Assembly (NCBI GenBank): GCA_018814305.1
Contig: JAHJAA010000080.1
Span: 1 to 64,000, forward strand
DNA from: Pseudomonadota bacterium
Lineage (GTDB): Bacteria; Desulfobacterota; Desulfobulbia; Desulfobulbales; JAGXFP01
Direction: 5' to 3'
DNA: 64,000 nucleotides
The position numbers were made by a program, and so were the translations under genes. Below the pieces are notes generated by a model that was given only the letters and a program-made list of their open reading frames with translations, was not told the origin of the DNA and did no database searches. Shown one piece after another: positions 26,315-34,557 of this stretch (position 1 is its first letter; each line of letters opens with the position of its first letter).

Positions 26315-27061
26315 TCAGGGACGAATCCGTAATGCCTTTGAGCTGTTTTTTGAGGGGCGGCGTGGTTCACTGCCTCCGGGGGGTAAGGCCCGGGTGCTTG
26401 AAGAAGCAACCCAGATAAAACGGGATTGGGTTTTACTTCCCTTAAAGGCGGGAACCCGAAAACGGCGGACCTGAAAGCCGCAAGAGAGCATCAGATGTTC
26501 GAAATCCTTGCTCGGTTTGGCCGACCAGATCGCCAGACAGCCTCTGGGACGAAGGGCTCGCTGACAGGCCACAAGCCCCTCTACTCCATAGAGACGTGCA
26601 TTCCCTGAAGCGGTCATGGCATCAGGACCATTATCGACATCAAGGAGAATAGCATCGAATCGGTTCTTGCTCCCTGAGATCAACTTGACGATATCACCGG
26701 TATTCAGTTCAACCCGCGGATCGGTAAGGGGGTGGTTATTGAGTTCACCAAGGAATTTTTGATTCCATTCAACAACGGCTGCCATCAACTCACCCACCAT
26801 TACTCGGGCATCGGGGCCGAGCAGATCAAGCGTCCCACGCAAGGTATAGCCCATACCCAACCCGCCGATGAGGACAGACGCTTCACGGCTGTCCAGGTGG
26901 GCACAGCCAAGCCGGGCCAGTTCCAGTTCTGACTCATGATGGCGACTGTTCATCAAATCCTGGCCGTTGACCTCAATCAGGAAATCACGGTCATGCCGGA
27001 ACAGAAACATCTCATCACCGTCCGGGGTTTGGGTGGTGGCTAATTTTACTCTTGGTTTCAT
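26315..27061 (-). CDS. Spermidine synthase-like methyltransferase-fold protein
   Basis: The 248-residue protein has the Rossmann-like core of spermidine synthases: VLIGGLGMGYTLRGTLD (63-79, nucleotide/AdoMet loop), VMVGELMAAVVEW with an acidic residue ending strand 2, and FDAILLDVDNGP (about 135-146) at the active site. The gatekeeping residues for polyamine substrates are not clearly present, so it may be a related methyltransferase. The last 40 residues are basic and low-complexity. AGGAG lies 10 bases before the ATG. Confidence 0.8.
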   Translation of the reverse strand: MKPRVKLATTQTPDGDEMFLFRHDRDFLIEVNGQDLMNSRHHESELELARLGCAHLDSREASVLIGGLGMGYTLRGTLDLLGPDARVMVGELMAAVVEWNQKFLGELNNHPLTDPRVELNTGDIVKLISGSKNRFDAILLDVDNGPDAMTASGNARLYGVEGLVACQRALRPRGCLAIWSAKPSKDFEHLMLSCGFQVRRFRVPAFKGSKTQSRFIWVASSSTRALPPGGSEPRRPSKNSSKALRIRP

Positions 27062-27130
27062 GTGATACGCACTCCTAGATCTTTTAAAAATTCAGTCGAC
27101 ATCGTTGTAATTTCATAATCATAGCACCAT

Positions 27131-27162
27131 TTCAATCACACCCGATGGGGGGTGTGATTGAA
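27131..27162 (-). terminator. Perfect 13-bp stem, terminator-like
   Basis: TTCAATCACACCC pairs perfectly with GGGTGTGATTGAA around a 6-base loop, 15 bases past the stop of the cupin gene (minus strand). No U-run follows, so it could also protect the mRNA end or be an operator for the next gene. Confidence 0.55.
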
Positions 27163-27176
27163 GTACTGACCAGCTG

Positions 27177-27611
27177 TTAAGCCGGACTCATCGACCAGAT
27201 CCTCCGGGTTAAAGAAAGAATTTCTAGCTGCTGTACTGAGGTTAATGGGCAAAACGGTGAGTTGTCAAAGGTAGTATCACAATTTTCAACCACCAGGACC
27301 ATGGCATCTTCACTCAAGGTGTGATGGTGCCAGACCGCTTTTTTGACGTTATAAATCGTGTGCGGCAGCAGATCCTGGGCATGAATCATGTTTACGGAAG
27401 ATTCTCCCTCGCCAACGAAGAGAATACAGCGTCCCTTAAGCAGCACGAAAACCTCATCGGTTTCATTGTGGCGCTGCATCTTGGTAATATTTTCCGGACG
27501 CAAATCGTCGGCGAAATTCAGGATAGCCACCCGCCAGCTCGAATAATCGACCAGGGGTTGATAGCCTGAGCCGTGGTATTCCCGTGATTCCAACAACCGC
27601 TCGCTGATCAT
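27177..27611 (-). CDS. Cupin-domain protein
   Basis: The 144-residue protein has a small beta-barrel cupin: HNETDEVFVLLKG (about 48-60, motif 1 with His and Glu metal ligands) and an HHHTLSEDA stretch near residue 95. Substrate and metal are unknown; small cupins act as sugar isomerases, dioxygenases or ligand sensors. AAGGAG lies 10 bases before the ATG. It is followed by a strong hairpin and then the spermidine synthase-like gene. Confidence 0.75.
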   Translation of the reverse strand: MISERLLESREYHGSGYQPLVDYSSWRVAILNFADDLRPENITKMQRHNETDEVFVLLKGRCILFVGEGESSVNMIHAQDLLPHTIYNVKKAVWHHHTLSEDAMVLVVENCDTTFDNSPFCPLTSVQQLEILSLTRRIWSMSPA

Positions 27612-27692
27612 GGGGACAGATCTCCTTTATTGCCCGAGTGTTTTCCATTAATATCCTCAACCCAATCAATGATCAGACTCTATCATCACAAG

Positions 27693-27730
27693 ACAAAAGG
27701 GGCCATTTCTTTCGGAACAGCCCCTTTTGT
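27693..27730. terminator. 11-bp stem hairpin in gene-poor region
   Basis: ACAAAAGGGGC pairs with GCCCCTTTTGT around a 16-base loop and is followed on the plus strand by TTATTCTT. It lies within the 553-base stretch 27612-28164 that has no convincing gene. The direction of transcription it would end is unclear. Confidence 0.5.
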
Positions 27731-27765
27731 TTATTCTTCTTAAGAGTGATTCAATCAACCACGGC

Positions 27766-27957
27766 TCAGTCGTTGCGGCGTGATCGGTGTCTCTGCCGAG
27801 AAGACCGTTCAGTCGCTTCATCTTCTTCCTCTTTCTGACTGGTTTCTTGGAGCTGTCGGTCAACAAAACGGTCGTCAACGGTGGTGATTCGAATCCACTT
27901 GGTTGCTCCATCGATACCCTCAACATGGTGGTCCGAACCTTGGCCCGGCCCTGGATT
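27766..27957 (-). other. Possible frame-disrupted short coding region
   Basis: One minus-strand frame is open for 63 codons without any ATG or GTG. It ends in a protein-like stretch (ATKWIRITTVDDRFVDRQLQ, then an acidic segment and a basic tail). A neighbouring frame supplies ATG codons, so a single frameshift could join them. It may be a decayed small gene read toward the hairpin at 27693-27730; chance is not excluded. Confidence 0.2.
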
Positions 27958-28164
27958 TCACGTTTGTGGTCACCATTTCATGAAACCGATACGTATAATA
28001 GCTTGCCTTGGTTCCTAAGCAAGACAAGCGGAATATTACGGATTCACAATGTAAAAAGAAGGTGCCCGGACATGAAAACTGTTAGATTGGAATGTCGATC
28101 CCTTCGTCATAAGGTAGTAAGAGGCTCGGTATGATAGATTCAAGCGTCTCATGAGGTAGCTGCT

Positions 28165-29100
28165 TTGCTCACTTTTATCAAGCATCAGGCCGGCCAGATT
28201 TTCGATGTCCCTGTTTTAGAAGATGGGGAGATTGTCAGGGCTGTTGCCCCGACGGCTCAAGAGGTGGAGTTTCTCGGGAAGAGCCTCAAAATTCCGGAAG
28301 ATTTTCTGGTTGCAGCCTTGGATCGTGACGAACGACCTCGGATTGAGACTGATGATGACTGCCGCTTGTTGATTGTTCGGATTCCTCATCATAATGCCGC
28401 ATCAGACACCCCGTATCTGACCATTGCTTTGGCCTTTATCCTTACCCCGACCCACGTGGTCACCGTCTGTTCCGAAGAGTCGCTTTTATGGAATGATTTT
28501 TTGTCGGGGAAACGACGGCATCGGTTGCCTTCACCCAACGAACGAGTGGCCTTCCTCACCTTTTTGTTTCTCCATGTGGCCCGGCAGTATCTGATCTCCA
28601 TTCGCCATATCAGGGAAGAGGCAGACGCTGCAGAAAAAGCCATCCATGGTTCCATGAAGAACGAGATGTTGATTCGCATGCTCAACCTGGAAAAATGCCT
28701 GGTTTTCTTCACCACCTCACTAAGGGCCAATGAACCACTGTGGGACCGCTTCCGTAAAATCCACGGTCGAGAGTTAACTGACGAGGAGAAGGATCTGGTG
28801 GAAGACGTCAAGATTGAATTCCGCCAGGCCCAAGAACTTGCTGACATCTACAGTAATATTTTAAGCGGGATGATGGATGCCTTTGCCTCGATCATCGCCA
28901 ATAACCTGAATGTGGTCATGAAACTTTTGACCCTGATCACAATCATCCTGATGCTGCCCACCCTGATCGCCAGCATTTACGGGATGAATGTAGAACTCCC
29001 CTGGCAACATTCACCCCACGCCTTCCTGATTCCCATGGTCCTGTCACTGGTAATTTCGGCGGTGGGCATCTTTGTCTTCGTGAAAAAAAGGTGGTTTTGA
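28165..29100 (+). CDS. CorA-family magnesium/divalent cation transporter
   Basis: The 311-residue protein has a cytoplasmic N-terminal domain and two C-terminal membrane helices (about 245-270 and 285-307) with the pore-mouth motif YGMNV between them. This is the CorA signature for Mg2+ or other divalent metals. The frame begins with TTG preceded by GAGGT at 8 bases; no ATG is near. It ends in KKRWF, usual for the family. It stands alone, convergent with the hybrid kinase. Confidence 0.92.
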   Translation: MLTFIKHQAGQIFDVPVLEDGEIVRAVAPTAQEVEFLGKSLKIPEDFLVAALDRDERPRIETDDDCRLLIVRIPHHNAASDTPYLTIALAFILTPTHVVTVCSEESLLWNDFLSGKRRHRLPSPNERVAFLTFLFLHVARQYLISIRHIREEADAAEKAIHGSMKNEMLIRMLNLEKCLVFFTTSLRANEPLWDRFRKIHGRELTDEEKDLVEDVKIEFRQAQELADIYSNILSGMMDAFASIIANNLNVVMKLLTLITIILMLPTLIASIYGMNVELPWQHSPHAFLIPMVLSLVISAVGIFVFVKKRWF

Positions 29101-29195
29101 GGAATATTATTTCAAATCGTATTTCATCCTGGAGCATGGGACAAAGGGTTTTACAAACAACCATGCCCAAAAATTGGGCAACACCTCTTCATGGT

Positions 29196-31616
29196 TCAAT
29201 CGGCACCAAAAGGCTCATTTGGCAGCACCTTCTGCAGACAACTTCTCAATTCATCCCTGGTATATGGTTTGTTCAGGATGGCGACGAACCCGTATTCTTG
29301 GAAATTGGATAGTATCGGATTATCCGAATAACCACTTGAAACAATCACCTTCACATTGGGATCAAATACCTGCAACTGCTTCATCGTCTCCTCCCCGCCC
29401 ATCCCTCCTTTGATAGTCAGATCAAGAATAATGAGATCATAATGTTTATCCGCCGCAAGCGCCCGTTGGTATTCTTCCAGGGTTTTTTCGCCATCGGCAG
29501 TGCAAACTACTTCATGGCCAAGGGACTGAATCATCCTTTGAGCCAGATTACGGACCATTACCTCATCATCCATCACCAGGATTCTGGCGGAATATTTGGG
29601 AACGACCTCTTGGCTTTTTTGTAGGCTGTCCTTCGGTTGAGCCTCGACGGCGGCCAGGGTGATGGTAAAGGTTGTCCCTTGATCCTTATTTGAACGAACC
29701 TCAATAATCCCGCCATGGTTTTTGATAATCGAATATGAAGTGGCAAGTCCCAGCCCGCTCCCGCTCTGTTTCGTTGTAAAATATGGGTCAAAAATTCTGG
29801 ACAGATATCTTTCCGGGATGCCGACCCCGTGGTCGGTAATTTTAATGCGGATGGATTTTCCCTTATTATGGTGATGACCAAGGTCATTTTCCGGCAAAAT
29901 AACGTTTTCGGCGGTTATATCGATTGAACCGCCATCCGGCATCGATTCGCAGGCATTCAGAACCATATTCTGGATCACCTGCGCTAATTGGCCGGCATCA
30001 ACATTGGCATGCCAGAGGGTATCGGGTATATTCGGGCGGCATTCACAATGTGAGCCACTCAGAGCGAATTTTGAGGCACTCTCAATCAACGGTTTCAGTG
30101 AGACCTGTTTAACAACGGGTTTTCCGCCCTTGGCAAAAGTCAAAAGCTGATGTGTCAGGTTGACGGAAAGAGACAAGGCATGTTCGGCCTGTTCGAGCAT
30201 CTCGGCGGCTTCAAGGGGATTATCCAGGGTGATTTTAGCCAAGGATACGAAGCCGAACACCCCCTGGAGGAGGTTGTTGAAATCATGGGCAATACCACCG
30301 GCCAGGGTACCGATGGCCTCAAGTTTCTGAAGCTTGAGTTGTTCTTCTTCCTGTTTCCGTTGTTTGGTGATGTCGTGATGCACTTCAACGGCGGCAATAA
30401 TCTCCCCCGAGGAATCTTTTAAAGGATACGCCTTGGCTTCTATGAAGATCTCATTATTGAGCACATCAAGGTATTGATGGACCGTCGACTCGACATATTC
30501 GCCATCAAACACCTGTTTTACCGGACAAACGCCCCCTGCCTCATAACAAGGAATGTTGATCCTGTGGGAAATCTCATAGCAGGTGCAACCGATTGCCTCC
30601 TTCATGGAAATCCCGTTATTACGACAAAATGACTGATTGGCAGAAATAATTTTTAAATCGCGGTCAACCACAATAAAGCCTTCATCAACCGAGTCGAGAA
30701 TCGTCCGGATAAACTCTCCATTACTGCGCAATTGTTCTTCTGCCTGTTTCCGTCTGGTGATGTCCTGGGCGGTTCCGACGTACCTTATGGGTTTATTGTT
30801 CTCATCACGATAGATCTCAACTTCTTCATGGATGAATTTGTTCCGGTTATCCGGCAGGATGATTCTATAATCGGAACGATACGCACTTCCTGAAGCTATC
30901 TGGGCTTGAATATTAGCGCGATCATCCGGATGGATTTTTTCAAGGAAACGTTCAATGGTTGGCGGCCCTTCCTCAGGACTCATGGCAAATATCCGATAGA
31001 GTTCATCAGACCACCACAGTGAGTCGGACTGGAGATTATATTGCCAACTGCCGATTCCGGCGATCTGCTGGGCCTTGTTCAGTCGATCTTCACTTTCGCG
31101 TAACGCCTTTTCGGCCCGTTTACGGTCGGTGATGTCGATGAACGAACCCACAATACCCTCGGCGTTTCCATGTTCGTCGTAAAAAACATCCTTACTGAAC
31201 AGGGCGTCACGAATATCACCGTTTTTATCAATGATGGTAAACTCATATTCTTGATGGGTAAGATCCTTAAGCAGGTTTTCGTCCTGTTGGTGGTATCTCC
31301 GAGACTGTTGCTCTGGCCAGAGGTCATAAGCCGTTTTGCCGATAATGTCCTCAGGGCCAACCCCCATAGCCTCGGTAAAAGCCCGATTACATCCCAGATA
31401 TCGACCTTGGATATCTTTATAGAAAACCGGGATCGGAACGGATTCCAACAGGGCTTCATTAAAACGAAGCTGTTGGACCAGATCCACGGCACCTCCCTGG
31501 GATTTCTCCTCGTTGAGATGAACACCTTCAAGGGGAGCTTCCAACTCGGTTTTAATGAATTCACCGGTGGTTTCGTCAATGATCTTCGTCGTTCCAGGAG
31601 ATTTCCCTGAATCCAT
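29196..31616 (-). CDS. PAS-containing hybrid histidine kinase with receiver
   Basis: The roughly 806-residue cytoplasmic protein has three PAS domains (about 50-170, 175-297 and 302-427), a HisKA phosphoacceptor motif GGIAHDFNNLLQGVFG, an ATPase domain (DHGVGIP, SGSGLGLATSYSI) and a C-terminal receiver with acceptor Asp in LIILDLTI and KPYTRDEL. PAS 3 contains a cysteine-rich segment (CTCYEI, IPCYEAGGVCP) that may bind a metal or cofactor. No membrane helix is seen. I start at the ATG at 31616, with GAGG 8 bases upstream; an ATG at 31685 has no such site. The input signal is unknown. Confidence 0.9.
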   Translation of the reverse strand: MDSGKSPGTTKIIDETTGEFIKTELEAPLEGVHLNEEKSQGGAVDLVQQLRFNEALLESVPIPVFYKDIQGRYLGCNRAFTEAMGVGPEDIIGKTAYDLWPEQQSRRYHQQDENLLKDLTHQEYEFTIIDKNGDIRDALFSKDVFYDEHGNAEGIVGSFIDITDRKRAEKALRESEDRLNKAQQIAGIGSWQYNLQSDSLWWSDELYRIFAMSPEEGPPTIERFLEKIHPDDRANIQAQIASGSAYRSDYRIILPDNRNKFIHEEVEIYRDENNKPIRYVGTAQDITRRKQAEEQLRSNGEFIRTILDSVDEGFIVVDRDLKIISANQSFCRNNGISMKEAIGCTCYEISHRINIPCYEAGGVCPVKQVFDGEYVESTVHQYLDVLNNEIFIEAKAYPLKDSSGEIIAAVEVHHDITKQRKQEEEQLKLQKLEAIGTLAGGIAHDFNNLLQGVFGFVSLAKITLDNPLEAAEMLEQAEHALSLSVNLTHQLLTFAKGGKPVVKQVSLKPLIESASKFALSGSHCECRPNIPDTLWHANVDAGQLAQVIQNMVLNACESMPDGGSIDITAENVILPENDLGHHHNKGKSIRIKITDHGVGIPERYLSRIFDPYFTTKQSGSGLGLATSYSIIKNHGGIIEVRSNKDQGTTFTITLAAVEAQPKDSLQKSQEVVPKYSARILVMDDEVMVRNLAQRMIQSLGHEVVCTADGEKTLEEYQRALAADKHYDLIILDLTIKGGMGGEETMKQLQVFDPNVKVIVSSGYSDNPILSNFQEYGFVAILNKPYTRDELRSCLQKVLPNEPFGAD

Positions 31617-31915
31617 CCCAATACCCTCGATTAAGGGATTCAACTTTTTTAGAAATTGCGGTCTCAAAAAGAACTGCCTGAACATTCAGCGATGTCATCT
31701 CTGCTTCCGATGATTTTCTCACTTTATAACGATAGCTGTCAATCTTGAATTCAGGTTTGATTCTTGATAAATAAGGGGAGCTGGTAATTGAGGCGGAGGC
31801 TGGTTTGAAAAAAACAAGGGTAAAAGATAATTGAGGGGTTATCCCTGATGGGTCGAAATGAGACGTCCGCAGATTTTAAAACGAAGTTCTTTACGGATTA
31901 ATGATCAGACTTCAC

Positions 31916-34540
31916 TTAAGATCGTTGAGCTTGATCCTTCGATGTATCCAAATTCAGGCCGGCCAAGATATAATCCCCGGCCATGAAGGCCTGGGCAACC
32001 TTGGAAATCATCTCGTCGGTCCGCATGGCCGCATCCAGTAATCTGGAGAAACCGAGAATCCGCCCCACGACCCGCAACTTTTCTTCCATGATTTCAGAGG
32101 ATCCGCCCTGAATGGAAGCAGTTAACAGATCATCCCGTTGGTCACAGAAAAATCCGGCCTCGCCCAGGATTTCGGCCAGACAGCGTACTCTCCGGTTCCG
32201 TTGTTCTGCTCCGGTGCCACCGCCTTTGAAACGGAACTTGATATAATTGGCTTGGGGATCAATACCACAGATGGCATCAACCATGGTGAAATGGAAGTCC
32301 ATTCGGGCATTGAGGTTGAGGAAATCTCTGGTAACCAGGGCGTAGTTGGGCAGGCCGATTGGTCTGGCCGAGCGATGATCGGTGATAAAACGGGAAACCA
32401 CAGATCCGACCGCAACTCCACCGGCCACCGTCCCCCAGTTGAGGCCTTCAGTTATGATTCCTTCCCAAAGGGCTGTAAAGGGACGGGAGAGCACCCGCTT
32501 TGGTTTTACCCAACGCCCACTTCCCCCCATGATTCCTCCACCCAGATCAATGAGAGAGACGTGGAAGGGGATCTCGCTTTCCAGGTTCAAAATTACCCCG
32601 GAGGCATTTTCCACCGCCTCGTCCCCTGCCTCGAACATGGCCAAGACCGCCTTCTCATGGGCATAGCGGACCAGATCATGGATGGACTGACACTCGGCAA
32701 TGGTGAAGGTGGGACCATATGCATCAGTAAGATTGAGGGGTATCAACCGGTCATAGATTGCGGCAAGGATCGGTTCCGTGGGTCTGGCCTCGTGGTCGTG
32801 CCATTTTTCCTTCCGGGCAAGATGGAGTTGACGATGCCGAACCAGTTCCTCTCCAATGGCAGTATAGACCTCACCACGATCGGTATCGACCAGAATTGCC
32901 TCAACTCCATTCAGGACCTCTGTGGCCCGAACCAGGCCAGTTAACATGGGAATCCCATATTCTCGGGCAACGCAGGAGAGATGATCAGCCGGATTCCCCA
33001 GATCGACCAGCAGGGCCTCAACCTCGCGTAAGGCAGCCACGGCTTCAACCAGACTCTGGTGCATGACCAGAACGTAGGGTGGATCATTCAAGTTTTCCAG
33101 GTCTTCACGGCTCCGCACGATTCGGACCAATCCAACCCCTCGACCGGGTGAAGCGGTGAGTCCATTGGTCAACAATGATATTCGTCCGGGACCTAAATTA
33201 ACCCGGCGGCCGGTATGGGCGGCAATCTTCAAGGGTCTGGCTTGAAGAATAACCACTCTCCCTTCCAGGTCCACCGCCCACTCGATATCCTGGGGACCAC
33301 CCAGGCGGTCTTCCGCCTCACGTCCCAGATGGACCAGTGTCATTATTTCTTCTTCTCGTAACACCGGAGCGTTGGCCGTATTCTGGTCCAAGGTTTCTTC
33401 CTGAACTCCGCCGCCAACCATACTCATCAGTCGACGACTCTTGACCGCCACCCGACTCTCGCCGGGGCCTGATCCATCGCGGGGAGGAAGATAGACATCG
33501 GCAGCTTCACTCCCCCCTACCGCTAATTCACCCAGACCATGCACGGCGCTGATCAACATCCGTCCATCAGTGGAGTAGTTAGGATCAACGGTAAAGAGAA
33601 TCCCGGCTGCCCGGACCTCGACCATCTCCAGGCAGAGGACAGCCAGATCAAACTCGTAGGGCGATAACCCGGCATTTTTGCGATAGGAGATATTGCGAAG
33701 ATTGAAGGCACTTGCAACCACGGTTTTAAAGGCCTCCTCCAACTGGGCCTCCGTGACCACATTCAGCACCGAAACATATTGACCGGCAAAGGAATGGGAG
33801 AGGGTATCCTCGCCAACTGCACTGCTGCGTACGGCCAGGCCACGTCCTGCGGCAAAGAGCGGGGCGGCGGCTTCAGTCAAGGCGTGGGTTAATTCGGTCG
33901 GTAAGGGAGTCGCCATGATCTGCTGTTTCACTGCCTCAACAACCAGCCGATGAGGAAGGCCATCATGGTCCTTTTCCGCCCCATTGAGCTTGGTCACCAG
34001 TCGCAGATAAAGATCCTTTTGTTCAAGGAATAGACGGCAAACTGATACCGGCACAACAAAACCGCTCGGAACCGCAAAAATGGCGTACCGTTGAAGCCGG
34101 GCCAGGTTGGCGGCCTTGCCGCCCACCGCCCTGAGCATGGTCGGGGCAATTTGAGCAAGAGGAAGACAGGCAGGAAGATGTTCATGGGACGGCAAACGAG
34201 CAAACTCGGCTCGGATCTCCCGGGCCAGTCGCTCCTGTCGTCTGGTCAGTCCTTCAGAACGCCCAGAGGTGAGATGTTCCAACTTTTCAACGAGATCGGC
34301 CGTTACCTCAAGGACTTCCTGAAGACCTCCAGCCATGGCCCCGGACCAGAAATTGGAAGAACGGAGGGCAATACCCAGCTCGGTCAACAGTTCCACCGCC
34401 CGATGGTTATCATCCAGCAGGGCGCGAAAGACCTGGTACCTGGCCCTCAGCATGGAAAGTTGTTCAGCTCGCCGTTCATCCTGAAAAAGACGCCAGGTTG
34501 CAAGTGGCTGAGACAGCCATTCATGCCAGGTCCCGAACAT
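31916..34540 (-). CDS. PPDK/PEP-synthase-like phosphotransferase, paralogue 1
   Basis: The 874-residue protein consists of a helical N-terminal domain (30-100), a PPDK/PEP-synthase ATP-grasp domain (about 130-440) with GGKAANLARL (140-149), AVRSSAVGED (236-245), QDIEW (417-421) and LQARP (432-436), and a phosphohistidine domain with His520 in ADHLSCVAREYGIP. Then follows a C-terminal domain (590-860) shared with two neighbours, marked by CQSIHDLVRYAHEKAV and FHFTMVDA...NYIKFRFKGG. The PEP/pyruvate TIM barrel is absent. The layout predicts ATP-driven phosphorylation of the His and transfer to an unknown acceptor. It is the last gene of the unit, 17 bases after paralogue 2; its N-terminal domain is the most divergent of the three. 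Confidence 0.85.
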   Translation of the reverse strand: MFGTWHEWLSQPLATWRLFQDERRAEQLSMLRARYQVFRALLDDNHRAVELLTELGIALRSSNFWSGAMAGGLQEVLEVTADLVEKLEHLTSGRSEGLTRRQERLAREIRAEFARLPSHEHLPACLPLAQIAPTMLRAVGGKAANLARLQRYAIFAVPSGFVVPVSVCRLFLEQKDLYLRLVTKLNGAEKDHDGLPHRLVVEAVKQQIMATPLPTELTHALTEAAAPLFAAGRGLAVRSSAVGEDTLSHSFAGQYVSVLNVVTEAQLEEAFKTVVASAFNLRNISYRKNAGLSPYEFDLAVLCLEMVEVRAAGILFTVDPNYSTDGRMLISAVHGLGELAVGGSEAADVYLPPRDGSGPGESRVAVKSRRLMSMVGGGVQEETLDQNTANAPVLREEEIMTLVHLGREAEDRLGGPQDIEWAVDLEGRVVILQARPLKIAAHTGRRVNLGPGRISLLTNGLTASPGRGVGLVRIVRSREDLENLNDPPYVLVMHQSLVEAVAALREVEALLVDLGNPADHLSCVAREYGIPMLTGLVRATEVLNGVEAILVDTDRGEVYTAIGEELVRHRQLHLARKEKWHDHEARPTEPILAAIYDRLIPLNLTDAYGPTFTIAECQSIHDLVRYAHEKAVLAMFEAGDEAVENASGVILNLESEIPFHVSLIDLGGGIMGGSGRWVKPKRVLSRPFTALWEGIITEGLNWGTVAGGVAVGSVVSRFITDHRSARPIGLPNYALVTRDFLNLNARMDFHFTMVDAICGIDPQANYIKFRFKGGGTGAEQRNRRVRCLAEILGEAGFFCDQRDDLLTASIQGGSSEIMEEKLRVVGRILGFSRLLDAAMRTDEMISKVAQAFMAGDYILAGLNLDTSKDQAQRS

Positions 34541-34557
34541 TAGATCAATCCCATGGC

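Noticed and set aside
27880-27900. tRNA T-loop-like sequence GATTCGAATC
   Set aside because: No acceptor stem, anticodon arm or CCA end can be built around it on either strand.
32138-32944. 268-codon open frame on the plus strand
   Set aside because: It lies antisense within the PPDK-like paralogue 1 gene, has no ribosome-binding site and its translation resembles no protein; the minus-strand frame has clear domain motifs.
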